Of a stretch of DNA of 16,572 bases, positions 7,895 to 15,908 are shown in pieces; positions within the stretch are counted from its first letter, which is position 1; each line of letters opens with the position of its first letter. The notes beneath the pieces were generated by a model. The model was given only the letters and a program-made list of their open reading frames with translations. It was not told the DNA's origin and did not search any database. A program made the position numbers and the translations under genes. This stretch comes from Planctomycetaceae bacterium UBA4732. GTDB lineage: Bacteria; Planctomycetota; Planctomycetia; Gemmatales; Gemmataceae. The stretch spans positions 21,772-38,343 of the forward strand of contig DHJA01000120.1 in assembly GCA_002404095.1 (NCBI GenBank), written 5' to 3'.

Positions 7895-8372
7895 CCGCTC
7901 TGAGCTGGTCACTGGTGTAGGACGCCAACGAAGCGATCCCGTCGTCGTTGCCCCGTACCGCGGCCTGGTGTACAATTTCCAGGTCGCCGAACTCGCCTAC
8001 TATTCCGTTGGGCTGGACAGCGTCCTGATGCACAACGACAACGGAGGCGCGCCGCATGAGAAGGCCGACTTGATCGACGCCAAAGCCCGCAAACACATCC
8101 TGGATGGGGACGCTTCGGGCGGCGGCCATCGGTCAGGGACTGGAATGCCTGGAAAATGCGAGTTCCCTGCCGGGTGGAGTGATGATAAAATCATTAAAGC
8201 GATATTAGATGTCGCAACAGATCCTGCTTCCGCAGTAAGGCCTGGCGGAGGAGGACGTCAAGTCGTGGAAGGCACAAGGGGCGGCGTCGATATTCGAGTT
8301 ATCGTCGAGCCTGTTTCCAAAGGGGGCCGCATCGTCACCGGATTCCCACTCAACCTGCCGAGAAACCCATGA
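7860..8372 (+). pseudogene. 5'-truncated polymorphic toxin tip: HINT end plus EndoU RNase
   Basis: The open frame is 170 codons, but recognisable sequence begins only near 7930. VYNFQVAELAYYSVGLDSVL followed by MHND matches the C-terminal end of a pretoxin HINT domain, the self-cleaving module before toxin tips. The rest resembles the bacterial EndoU nuclease domain (PF14436 type): HILDGD (His79), GGGHRSGTG (His90), EFPAGWSDDKII, VEGTRGGVDIRVIVE, and RIVTGFPLNLPRNP with Thr160. EndoU toxins cleave RNA in target cells. The expected large N-terminal delivery part is absent. The frame's only early ATG (7860) is inside the PP2C gene and GTG 7968 has no ribosome-binding site, so expression of an active toxin seems unlikely. 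The stop overlaps the next gene by 4 nt (ATGA), as for a toxin with its immunity gene. Confidence 0.82.
7890..7913. repeat. Short palindrome at the PP2C/toxin junction
   Basis: AGTGACC (7890-7896) pairs exactly with GGTCACT (7907-7913) around a 10-nt centre that contains GCTC and GAGC. It spans the phosphatase stop codon and lies immediately before the point where toxin-like sequence begins. It may mark the junction at which the toxin fragment was joined, but it is short enough to be coincidental. Confidence 0.4.
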
Positions 8373-8644
8373 GAACAGTTGACTACTACAGAGGCCTTGA
8401 AGAGAGCATAAGGGCGCTCCTTGCTAAACTGCGGGCGGTGTTAAGCCCAGAGGAAACCAACGAAGTGGAGGCGTTTCTTGACGCCGGCGAGTACGGGATC
8501 GCCTTGGAGACGCTCTGTTGGACGCTGAGTACGGAAAACAAGCTCGTTTCGGCCGAAGTGGTTGACGGCATTTCAAAACTCGCCGAACAAATGGAACTGG
8601 ATAGCGGCATATGGACCGACCTTGCAGCCAGATCCGGCAATTAG
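8369..8644 (+). CDS. MafI-like immunity protein to the EndoU toxin
   Basis: A 91-aa acidic cytoplasmic protein, predicted all-helical. The pattern LSPEETNEVEAFLDAGEYGIALETLCWTL followed by a second helix pair resembles MafI-family immunity proteins, which neutralise toxins such as the MafB toxins of Neisseria, some of which carry EndoU tips. Its position directly after an EndoU domain, with a 4-nt ATGA overlap, is the standard toxin-immunity arrangement and strengthens the call. The start codon depends on translation arriving from the toxin frame; there is no good independent ribosome-binding site. The frame is intact although the toxin lacks its front, so it could act as an orphan immunity gene. 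Family assignment is from memory of the motif. Confidence 0.78.
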   Translation: MRTVDYYRGLEESIRALLAKLRAVLSPEETNEVEAFLDAGEYGIALETLCWTLSTENKLVSAEVVDGISKLAEQMELDSGIWTDLAARSGN

Positions 8645-8689
8645 CGCCGTCAGGGTGTCACTCGCGGAGTGTGACACCCTGACGGCGCT
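8643..8689. terminator. 18-bp stem-loop after the immunity gene
   Basis: Arms 8643-8660 and 8672-8689 (AGCGCCGTCAGGGTGTCA and its exact complement) enclose an 11-nt loop. The left arm begins inside the stop codon of the immunity gene. Only CTTATT follows, so there is no true U-tract. It would still be a strong RNA hairpin separating the vWA-PP2C-toxin-immunity unit from the promoter of the first kinase gene, and it may act as a terminator or an end-protection hairpin. Confidence 0.65.
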
Positions 8690-8720
8690 TATTGGCAACG
8701 ATTTGCGCCTCTGCCGCACA

Positions 8721-8736
8721 ACGGCGATGGTATAAT
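8721..8736 (+). promoter_or_regulatory. Extended -10 promoter of the first kinase gene
   Basis: TATAAT at 8731-8736 is preceded by TG-N (8728-8730), a perfect extended -10. No good -35 lies 16-18 nt upstream, as is usual for extended -10 promoters. The ATG at 8779 is 48 nt after the T of TATAAT. The same block (ACGGCGnTGGTATAATC) occurs at the same spacing before the second kinase gene, which supports function. Confidence 0.65.
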
Positions 8737-8778
8737 CTTCTCCATCGAACCTGACTCCGCACCCGAGGAATGACGCTC

Positions 8779-9504
8779 ATGCCCTGGCCCCTCTCGCAAG
8801 ATTACAACGAGGCGATCCAGTCTCCCGCGACCAATTTCACCGACGCCGATCTCCAAAAAGGTGAGACGGTCGCCAACGCTCTCGGCATCCCGATGCCCTG
8901 CTCCGGCAATTTCGCTGATGTTTATCAGGTGCGCTGTCCCGACGGCTCACGCTGGGCCGTCAAATGCTTCACGCGCGAGGCCGTCGGCTTGCGCGAACGC
9001 TACCAGGAAATCAGCGCGTGGCTCCGCCGGGCGAAGCTGCCGTTCACGGTGGACTTCAGCTATCTGGAACAGGGCATTCGCGTGGCCGGCAAATGGCATC
9101 CGGTCCTCAAGATGCAGTGGGTCGAGGGGCTGACGCTCAACCAATTCGTCGCCCAGCATCTCGACAAGCCGGCCATGCTGGAGGCGTTGCTGCAGCTGTG
9201 GGTGCGCATGGGGAAATACCTGCGGGACGCCGAGGTCGGCCATTGCGACCTGCAGCATGGCAACGTCCTGCTGGTGCCGGGTTCGACGCCCGGCGCGCTG
9301 GCGTTGAAGCTGATCGACTACGACGGCATGTGGGTGCCGGCGCTGGCGTGGAAGAAGTCGGGCGAGGTCGGCCACCCGTCGTACCAGCACCCGCAGCGGC
9401 TGCGTGAGGGGACGTACAGCCTGGACGTGGACCGGTTCCCGCTGCTAGTCGTGGCCGCTGCGCTGCCTGCAGGTCGGCGGCCGACGGTTATGGGATCGTT
9501 ATGA
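8779..9504 (+). CDS. Protein kinase domain (TerY-P type), 5' part of a frameshifted kinase-LRR gene
   Basis: These 241 codons encode a eukaryotic-like kinase fold: glycine-rich loop [10 protein letters not shown] (42-51), Lys62 in WAVKCF, catalytic loop [11 protein letters not shown] with Asp157 and Asn162, and metal-binding IDYDG (Asp180) in place of DFG. HxDLQHGN plus DYDGMWVPAL and GHPSYQHPQR is the style I associate with TerY-P triad kinases. The intact paralogue at 11556 is highly similar. Here the frame shifts near 9457-9470: after VVAAAL the chain reads PAGRRPTVMGSL and stops, while the homologous continuation ([12 protein letters not shown]) is in another frame. I start at ATG 8779, which aligns with the paralogue's start and has GAGGA 9 nt upstream; ATG 8770 is too close to it. 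Confidence 0.88.
   Translation: MPWPLSQDYNEAIQSPATNFTDADLQKGETVANALGIPMPCSGNFADVYQVRCPDGSRWAVKCFTREAVGLRERYQEISAWLRRAKLPFTVDFSYLEQGIRVAGKWHPVLKMQWVEGLTLNQFVAQHLDKPAMLEALLQLWVRMGKYLRDAEVGHCDLQHGNVLLVPGSTPGALALKLIDYDGMWVPALAWKKSGEVGHPSYQHPQRLREGTYSLDVDRFPLLVVAAALPAGRRPTVMGSL
9457..9470 (+). other. Frameshift site at a GCTGC tandem repeat
   Basis: Two GCTGC units (9457-9461, 9462-9466) are followed by CTGC. Homology to the intact paralogue switches from one frame to another here. Adding one more GCTGC unit restores a frame reading AAALRCLQ, aligned with ATAMRALK of the paralogue. A single repeat-unit deletion is therefore the simplest explanation. Sequencing error and a genuine mutation cannot be told apart from this sequence. 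Confidence 0.75.
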
Positions 9505-9622
9505 CAACGGCGACAACCTCCTCTTTACAGAAGCTGACTTCTCGTCGCCGCACCAATCGCCGCTTTTCGCCGAACTGCTGACTCTGAACGACCCGGAAGC
9601 TCGCTCCGTCGCCGCCCAGCTA

Positions 9623-11167
9623 ATGGCCACCGCCCAGAAGCGATTGGACGAAACGCCATTACTGGAGGAAGTATTTCCAGAGGGGCTTGTCAGCCATACC
9701 GTGCAACCCCCGGCCCACACGACACCGGTATCTGTGAGTGTCCCTCAACAGTCGTCCCAGGCAGCTTCCAGCGCCGCGACCGCGCCCTCCGATCCACCGC
9801 CGGCTGGGCCGATCCCCCGCTGGTTGCCGGACGTGGTACGGGCGGAGAGGGCCGGATCGCCCTTGATTCCTGGGCCATTGCGGAGAGCTTCCCGAATGGA
9901 CGGGAAGACGGACGACGTGCCGGTCGTGGCCACGGTCAACGGGGCCGAGGAGCGGGAAGGCTGGTCGGTGGGCGGCGTACTGGGTTTACTTGTGTTGATC
10001 TTGCTAATGGTCGGCAGCGTCGGCTGGCTGGTCTATGTCGTGAGCCAGAAGAAGGCCGCCCCTTCTTCCGACGTGGTGGTAGCGGCCACGCCAGGAGCCG
10101 TGTCCAAGAACGGGAAAACGCCCGACGCCCCCAAGGCCGAGCCGCCCAAGATCAATCCCTTTAAGGTCGATCCGCTGGACGCCAAGGACGACGCGACCAA
10201 GAAGGAACAGGAGAAGTTAAAAGGCGCCGGGCAGGCCGTGTCAGTCGAGGACGGAGTCCGCGTGACGGTGGACCCCCGGGCGGTGGCGAAGAGCCTCGAC
10301 CCCGACCGCCAGGCCGCCGAGTGGGTGCTGTTCATCGGCGGGACGGTAAAGGTGAACGAACGGGTCCGGGAAATCAAGGCAGCCGCCGACCTGCCCCCAC
10401 AGGCGTTCCGGCTCACGGAAGTATTGTTGAATTGGAACAAGCAGGTGAGCGATGCGGGCCTGGCCCACTTCGAGGGCTGCAAGAGCCTGACGTACCTCAA
10501 CCTGGGCGGCTCGCAGGTGAGCGACGCGGGCCTGGCTCACTTCCAGGACTGCAAGAACCTGACGGCCCTCTGGTTGGGAAGCACGCAGGTGAGCGACGCG
10601 GGGCTGGCCCACTTCAAGGACTGCAAGAACCTGACGAGCCTCGACCTGAGCAGGACGCGGGTGAGCGATGCGGGGCTGGCCAACTTCCAGGACTGCAAAA
10701 ACCTGACGTTCCTGTCCCTCCTGGACGACACGCAGGTGAGCGATGCGGGGCTGATCCCCTTCGAGGGCTGCAAGAACCTGACAGTACTTTGGCTGCAAAA
10801 TGCGCAGGCGAGCGACGCGGGGTTGGCCCACTTCGAGGGCTGCAAGAACCTGGTACAACTCTTCCTGGGCGACACGCAGGTGAGCGACGCGGGGCTGGCC
10901 CACTTCAAGGACTGCAAGAACCTGACGCACCTCAATCTGTGCCGCACGCGGGTGAGCGATGCGGGGCTGGCCCACTTCAAGGGCTGCAAGAACCTGACGA
11001 CCCTCCACCTGAGCGGCACGCGGGTGAGCGATGCGGGGCTGGCCCACTTCAAGGACTGCAAGAGCCTGACCGCCCTCACCCTGAGCGGCACGAAGGTCAC
11101 CGCTGCGAAGATCGAGGAGTTGAAGAAGGCGTTGCCGCAGTGCCAGATCGAGTGGGCCGCGAGGTGA
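9623..11167 (+). CDS. Kinase C-lobe end, TM segment and LRR domain: 3' part of the frameshifted gene
   Basis: This frame continues the kinase gene. Homologous sequence begins near 9461 ([15 protein letters not shown], then LLEEVFPEG matching LLEDVMPEA of the paralogue); 9623 is merely its first ATG and has no ribosome-binding site. After a Pro-rich linker comes a membrane segment (VGGVLGLLVLILLMVGSVGWLVYVV, about 9967-10041), a charged linker, and a leucine-rich repeat domain of nine 24-residue units plus a cap ending CQIEW. With the frame restored, the protein would be about 800 aa: cytoplasmic kinase, one TM, external LRR ligand-binding domain. Residues before the TM are acidic and KK follows it, so positive-inside topology is not clear-cut. 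A separately translated fragment would have no signal peptide. Confidence 0.8.
   Translation: MATAQKRLDETPLLEEVFPEGLVSHTVQPPAHTTPVSVSVPQQSSQAASSAATAPSDPPPAGPIPRWLPDVVRAERAGSPLIPGPLRRASRMDGKTDDVPVVATVNGAEEREGWSVGGVLGLLVLILLMVGSVGWLVYVVSQKKAAPSSDVVVAATPGAVSKNGKTPDAPKAEPPKINPFKVDPLDAKDDATKKEQEKLKGAGQAVSVEDGVRVTVDPRAVAKSLDPDRQAAEWVLFIGGTVKVNERVREIKAAADLPPQAFRLTEVLLNWNKQVSDAGLAHFEGCKSLTYLNLGGSQVSDAGLAHFQDCKNLTALWLGSTQVSDAGLAHFKDCKNLTSLDLSRTRVSDAGLANFQDCKNLTFLSLLDDTQVSDAGLIPFEGCKNLTVLWLQNAQASDAGLAHFEGCKNLVQLFLGDTQVSDAGLAHFKDCKNLTHLNLCRTRVSDAGLAHFKGCKNLTTLHLSGTRVSDAGLAHFKDCKSLTALTLSGTKVTAAKIEELKKALPQCQIEWAAR
10442..11092 (+). repeat. Nine tandem 72-bp LRR-coding repeats
   Basis: The DNA repeats a unit near GTGAGCGATGCGGGGCTGGC, encoding [QR]VSDAGLAHFxDCKNLTxLxLxxT. 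Eight copies are 72 bp; the fourth is 75 bp because of one extra residue (LSLLDDT). DNA identity is high in the VSDAGLAHF and CKNLT parts, while the LxLxxT positions vary, as expected for a binding face. The similarity suggests recent tandem duplication or ongoing exchange between units. Confidence 0.93.
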
Positions 11168-11497
11168 TCGCGATCTGAAGAAAAGGAAAAAGGGGACGGA
11201 ACGGAAAAAGGGACGGGCGTGAATGGCACTTACTTTTGAAGCAAGGTCAATGTCTCCAACATCTTACGTTCCTTGGCAGTGATGCGGTTGGGGGACGGTA
11301 AGCTGCGAAATCCTTGGAAATTCGCTGCTCGCGGTTGATGAATTCGCCAAACCGCCGGGAGAGCCATCGCCGCAAGTGTATTTGGCAAAACGCGTTACTC
11401 AGGAGTAAGTGCCATTCCGGACGGGAGTCGTTTGGCAATTCTGCGATCTCACAGGGCCAACCGATCTCCCTTGGGGCGATTCCGGTGAAATCCTAGG
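11168..11497. other. Intergenic region with a possible small mobile element
   Basis: No gene is supported here. Near the start are two copies of a purine-rich motif, GGAAAAAGGGGACGG (11185-11199) and GGAAAAAGGGACGG (11203-11216). A perfect 14-bp inverted repeat follows: GAATGGCACTTACT at 11221-11234 and its complement at 11404-11417, enclosing 169 nt without a convincing reading frame. The layout resembles a MITE or REP-type element. Target-site duplications are not evident. The rest leads into the promoter of the second kinase gene. Confidence 0.55.
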
Positions 11498-11513
11498 ACG
11501 GCGCTGGTATAAT
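11498..11513 (+). promoter_or_regulatory. Extended -10 promoter of the kinase-WD40 gene
   Basis: TATAAT at 11508-11513 is preceded by TG-N (11505-11507). The ATG at 11556 lies 48 nt after the first T, exactly as at the first kinase gene, and most of the leader is conserved between the two (for example CATCGAAC and CTCCGCACCC). No consensus -35 is visible at normal spacing. Confidence 0.68.
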
Positions 11514-11555
11514 CCTCTTCATCGAACTTGCCTCCGCACCCAGGGAGTGAGCATA

Positions 11556-14500
11556 ATGTCCTGGCCCCTCTCGCAGGATTACAACGAAGCGATCCAATCG
11601 CCCGCGACCAATTTCACCGATGCCGATCTCAAAAAGGGCGAGGCGGCGACCAACGCCCTCGGCATCCCGATGCCGTACTCCGGCAACTTCGCCGACGTTT
11701 ATCAGGTGCGCTGTCCCGACGGTTCGCGCTGGGCCGTCAAATGCTTCACGCGCGAAGCGCCCGGCCTGCGCGAACGCTATCAGGAAATTAGCTCCTGGCT
11801 GCGCAAAGCCAAATTGCCCTTCACAGTGGACTTTAGCTATCTGGAACAGGGCATTCGCATCGCGGGTAAATGGCATCCCATCCTCAAGATGCAATGGGTC
11901 GAGGGGCTGACGCTCAACCAATTCGTCGCCCAGTACCTGGACAAGCCGGCCATGCTGGAAGCGCTGCTCCAGCTTTGGGCGAAGATGGGCAAGTACCTAC
12001 GGGCGGCGCAGGTCGGCCATTGCGATTTGCAGCACGGCAACGTCCTGCTGGTGCCGGGGTCCACGCCCAATGCGCTGGCGTTGAAGTTGATCGACTACGA
12101 CGGTATGTGGATACCGTCGTTGGCGAAGACCAAATCAGGCGAAGTCGGCCACGCCAACTTCCAGCATCCGCGTCGTCTGCGCGAGGGGACGTACAGCCTG
12201 GAGGTGGACCGCTTCCCTCTTCTGCTGGTAGCCACGGCCATGCGCGCCTTGAAAGCCGACAAAAGCTTGTGGGCCAAGTACGACAACGGCGACAACCTCT
12301 TGTTCAAGGAGTCCGATTTGGTGGCGCCGGGCCAGTCGGCCTTGTTCGAGGAGTTGGCGTCGCTGCCGGACCCCGGTTTGGTGATGCTGGCGGCGCAGGT
12401 GCGCGCGGCCTTGAAGGGGAGCCTCGAATCGGCGGCGCTTCTCGAAGATGTGATGCCCGAGGCGAAGGCGCCGACGTCCTCCGCGCGCCCGTCGAGACTC
12501 GTTGCCGGGCCGCCGTCAGGCGCAGGTTTTACCAAGACTGCCCCAATGGCGGCGCCGGTCGTGGCGCCGCCGCCAAAGACGGAGAAGACGTTTGCCTTCG
12601 ACGAAGCCGGCCCACATTCGACGCGGATCAAGAGGAAGCCCGCGACGAAAAAAGCGGCCGGAATGCCGGTCGGACTTTTGGTCGCGGCGGCCGTGGGGGT
12701 GATCGTGGTCATCGGCGGGGCGGCGGGGGCGTTCTTCCTGACGAGGGGAAGCCCCAAGGACAAACCGCCCGCCAAACCGCCTGCGGAACTGGCGGTCGTC
12801 CAAAGCCGGCAGATCGATGATTCGGACAAGGAAGCCGTCAAGCCCGTCGGCGACCACGGCCTGAAGCCGGACAAGAGCAACTCGGAGAAACCCGTGGACG
12901 ACGGGCCAGGTCCGGAGCCGGCCGTCAAACCAAACGAAGAGGTTGACGCCGATCCCAAGGGGCCGATTGGCGAGGTCCGCCAATTCGAGGGACACACCGG
13001 CGAGATTCGCGGACTGGCCGTCTCGCCCGACGGCAAACAGCTCCTCACGGCGAGCTTTGACAAAACCGTCCGCTTGTGGGACGTGGCGACCGGCCGAGAA
13101 TTACAGAGATGTGAAGGGCACACCGAAAAGGTGCATGGTGTGGTCTTCCTGCCCGACGGCGTCCGGGCGCTCTCCGCTAGTGACGACAAAACCGTCCGCC
13201 TTTGGAACCTTAAGGACGGTCATGAGATCCGCTCGTTCTCGGGCCATGCCCAGCCGGCGTACATGGTCGCCGTCACCCGGGACGGCCAAATCGCCGCCTC
13301 CTGTGGCCGGGAGGACGCGGTGTTTCTCTGGAACGTGGAAACCGGCAAGGAAGTGCGCCGTCTTGAAGGGAACGAAAAAGGAGGAACCGAGAGCTTGGCG
13401 TTTTCACCGGATGGGAAGCTTCTCGCCACCGGCGCCATGCAAGGGCTAATCCGACTTTGGAACGTCGAAACCGGCACGGAAGTGCGTCGATTTACCGGCC
13501 ACGCGGGCTTGGTCTATCGCCTGGCCTTCTCCTCGGACGGCCGGTTGGCGCTGTCCTGCGGCCTGGACAAAACCGCTCGCCTTTGGAATGTGGAGGACGG
13601 GCGTGAAGTGCGCCGTTTTGACCAGAATATGGGGGTGTTATACGGCGCGGCCATTTCCTCCAACGGACAGCGGGTTCTCACCGGCGGCGTCGATGCGGAA
13701 GTTCGCCTCTGGGACGCGGCGACCGCCAAGGAGCTGTACCGATTCCAGCGCCAGCCCGGACAAATCCGGACCGTGGCATTCTCCCCGGACGGCCGTTACG
13801 GCTTTTCCGCCGGTACTGATAAATTGGCGCGGATGTGGCGCCTGTCGCCAGCCGACAAGACGGCGGTGGTGAAGGCGGCCGACCAACCGTCGGCGGCCCT
13901 GCCGTTCGACAGCGGCTGGGACAAGCAAGTTGACCCCGACGGCGATTGCAAGTTTCTTGCCGGCAAGAACACGCTGACGATTGAACTGCCCGGTAAGGAC
14001 CACGACCTGGGCGCGGAGCGCGGCGTGATGAACTCGCCCCGTTTGCTCCGCGATGTGGAAGGCGATTTCACGGTGCAGGTGCGCGTTAGCGGCGACTTTC
14101 GTCCGGTAGGACCATCGACCGCGGCAGGGCATATTCCCTTCGTGGGCGCCGGGCTAGTGCTGATGATTGACGACCGCACCTATTTGCGAGTGGAACGAGC
14201 CGCCGCCGTTTTCGCCAGCGCCGGCAAGGCATCGCCTTACGCCAACATGGAATGGCGGATTGATGGAAAACTGAGGCCGATTAATGGGGCCACGCCGCCG
14301 ATCCCGGAGGACGGGCCGGCATATCTGCGACTACAGCGTAGGAGCAGTCAGTTATTAGCCTCAAACAGCCAAGACGGTGTAAAGTGGAACGCTCTGCCGT
14401 CGATGGGCGTTCCGCTTCCGCCCATCGTGAAAGTCGGCTTGACGGCCGGCACGTCCTCGGCGGCGCCGTTCCGGCCGCTCTACGACGCCTTCAAACTGAC

Positions 14501-15899
14501 GGCCGACAAGGCGGGCGTAGCGGTGAGGCCCGCCGCCGCTGAAAAGGATTTACGCAAGCCGCCGACGAGCGACGACCTTGTCAAAGCGCGTGACGCCGTC
14601 AAACAAGAGTACAAAGCCGACTATGACAAGCTGAATACTCCCAAAGACAAGAGCGACTTGGCCGACAAGCTACGTACGGAGGCGTTCGCCGCCAAGGACA
14701 AGCCGGATCGCCAATATGCGCTCCTCATTGAGGCCCGCGACCTGGCGGCGCGCGGTGAAGACCTCGCGGCCAGTCAGCGGATCATCGACGAAACCGCGAT
14801 GACCTTCGCGATCGACCCTAAAGAGGCCAAGGAGGCTGCTTTGTTAACGGCGGGCGCGACGTTCAGCACCAAAGCCGCCGCCAAGGCATACCTCGCCGAG
14901 GCGGCCCCGCTGTTGCGACAGGCGCGAGCTGACGACGATTATGACCGCGTCGCCCCGCTGCTGCCGGCCGTTCGCAAGGCGTCCACCGAAGCACACGACG
15001 CCGACATGGCCAAAACCGCCGCGTCGTTGGAGAAGCTTCAAAAAGAGTATGAGGCCGTCAAAAAAGACCTGCAAACTCTCAAAGATAAGCCAGACGACGC
15101 CGAGGCGAACCTGGCGGCGGGCAAATTCTACTCTTTCCAGAAGCAGGATTGGGATAAGGGCGATCCTTATCTTGTCAAATCGGGAAACCTCGCCCTGGCG
15201 ACAGCGGCGACCAAGGACGTGGACGCCCCCACGGACGCCTCGGAGCAGGCGTCCCTCGCTGACGCTTGGATGAAGCTGGCGAATAACGCCGCCCTTGGCA
15301 GCCGTCTAGGGACGCAGCGGCGGGCTTACGATTGGTATTCCAAAGCGCTGCCGAACCTGAGCGATAAGGAAGAGGAGCGGGTCAAAGCGCAGGTGATGGA
15401 GTTGACTAAACAATTCCCGGACGTTTTGGCGGCCTGGGAAAACCTCGACGTTTCCAAAGTGGAAGCGGTCGGCAACACTTATCTGCGGATGAAGACGGGT
15501 CAGATGCTTTCGACCAAGCAGCCGGTGGACGGGGGCATCGAAATCGTCCTCGTGGCACGCACGGCCAAGGCGCCGCCGAGTTTTGAGTTTTTGAAGGGAA
15601 AAGAACCCATTGTGGCGTGGCAGGTCGGCTATACGGGCGTGACGGGTCGCCGTGTGGGCAAAAGCCGATCCGGCATCGGCACATGGGGGAATACCAACTT
15701 CAAGTTCAGCCCGAATGTCTGGGTTACGTATACTTGTAAACTTCAGGACGCGAAAATGGATTGTCTCGTGGACGGCAAGCCTTACTTTTTCGATGTAAAC
15801 AAGAACGACCTTTCCAAGCCTCGAACGATCCAGCTATTGGCCGGCGACCAAACCTTGGAAGTGAAATCGTTCACGGTCAACCCGCTCGATAAGCCTTGA
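11556..15899 (+). CDS. Membrane protein kinase fused to WD40 propeller and ConA-like domains
   Basis: A 1447-aa protein. Residues 1-300: kinase with [10 protein letters not shown], Lys62, HCDLQHGN (Asp157, Asn162) and IDYDGMW, the same set as the upstream paralogue. A Pro/Ala linker and a basic patch ([10 protein letters not shown]) precede a membrane segment (about 371-395), placing the kinase in the cytoplasm. Residues about 471-767 hold seven WD40 repeats (for example [20 protein letters not shown]), one complete propeller. About 783-981 is a ConA-like/DUF1349-like jelly roll ([19 protein letters not shown]). A charged helical region follows (985-1290), then a second probable ConA-like domain to the end. 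I start at ATG 11556, with GGGAG 8 nt upstream and alignment to the paralogue; the frame's extension to 11409 crosses the promoter. It is probably a transmembrane sensor kinase; its ligand is unknown. Confidence 0.93.
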   Translation: MSWPLSQDYNEAIQSPATNFTDADLKKGEAATNALGIPMPYSGNFADVYQVRCPDGSRWAVKCFTREAPGLRERYQEISSWLRKAKLPFTVDFSYLEQGIRIAGKWHPILKMQWVEGLTLNQFVAQYLDKPAMLEALLQLWAKMGKYLRAAQVGHCDLQHGNVLLVPGSTPNALALKLIDYDGMWIPSLAKTKSGEVGHANFQHPRRLREGTYSLEVDRFPLLLVATAMRALKADKSLWAKYDNGDNLLFKESDLVAPGQSALFEELASLPDPGLVMLAAQVRAALKGSLESAALLEDVMPEAKAPTSSARPSRLVAGPPSGAGFTKTAPMAAPVVAPPPKTEKTFAFDEAGPHSTRIKRKPATKKAAGMPVGLLVAAAVGVIVVIGGAAGAFFLTRGSPKDKPPAKPPAELAVVQSRQIDDSDKEAVKPVGDHGLKPDKSNSEKPVDDGPGPEPAVKPNEEVDADPKGPIGEVRQFEGHTGEIRGLAVSPDGKQLLTASFDKTVRLWDVATGRELQRCEGHTEKVHGVVFLPDGVRALSASDDKTVRLWNLKDGHEIRSFSGHAQPAYMVAVTRDGQIAASCGREDAVFLWNVETGKEVRRLEGNEKGGTESLAFSPDGKLLATGAMQGLIRLWNVETGTEVRRFTGHAGLVYRLAFSSDGRLALSCGLDKTARLWNVEDGREVRRFDQNMGVLYGAAISSNGQRVLTGGVDAEVRLWDAATAKELYRFQRQPGQIRTVAFSPDGRYGFSAGTDKLARMWRLSPADKTAVVKAADQPSAALPFDSGWDKQVDPDGDCKFLAGKNTLTIELPGKDHDLGAERGVMNSPRLLRDVEGDFTVQVRVSGDFRPVGPSTAAGHIPFVGAGLVLMIDDRTYLRVERAAAVFASAGKASPYANMEWRIDGKLRPINGATPPIPEDGPAYLRLQRRSSQLLASNSQDGVKWNALPSMGVPLPPIVKVGLTAGTSSAAPFRPLYDAFKLTADKAGVAVRPAAAEKDLRKPPTSDDLVKARDAVKQEYKADYDKLNTPKDKSDLADKLRTEAFAAKDKPDRQYALLIEARDLAARGEDLAASQRIIDETAMTFAIDPKEAKEAALLTAGATFSTKAAAKAYLAEAAPLLRQARADDDYDRVAPLLPAVRKASTEAHDADMAKTAASLEKLQKEYEAVKKDLQTLKDKPDDAEANLAAGKFYSFQKQDWDKGDPYLVKSGNLALATAATKDVDAPTDASEQASLADAWMKLANNAALGSRLGTQRRAYDWYSKALPNLSDKEEERVKAQVMELTKQFPDVLAAWENLDVSKVEAVGNTYLRMKTGQMLSTKQPVDGGIEIVLVARTAKAPPSFEFLKGKEPIVAWQVGYTGVTGRRVGKSRSGIGTWGNTNFKFSPNVWVTYTCKLQDAKMDCLVDGKPYFFDVNKNDLSKPRTIQLLAGDQTLEVKSFTVNPLDKP

Positions 15900-15908
15900 G
15901 GGCCGTCC

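Noticed and set aside
8692..8697. TTGGCA as a -35 box for the first kinase promoter
   Set aside because: It lies 33 nt from the TATAAT, far beyond usable spacing; the extended -10 explains the promoter better.
10241..11047. Long open frame on the minus strand across the LRR repeats
   Set aside because: It is a repetitive shadow of the 72-bp LRR units; the plus-strand frame gives a canonical LRR protein.
11247..11438. 63-codon minus-strand frame in the intergenic element
   Set aside because: It is short, shows no recognisable transposase motif and has no ribosome-binding site; only the inverted repeat is supported.
11409..11555. Upstream extension of the kinase-WD40 frame
   Set aside because: It crosses the extended -10 promoter and leader; the paralogue aligns only from ATG 11556, which has its own ribosome-binding site.
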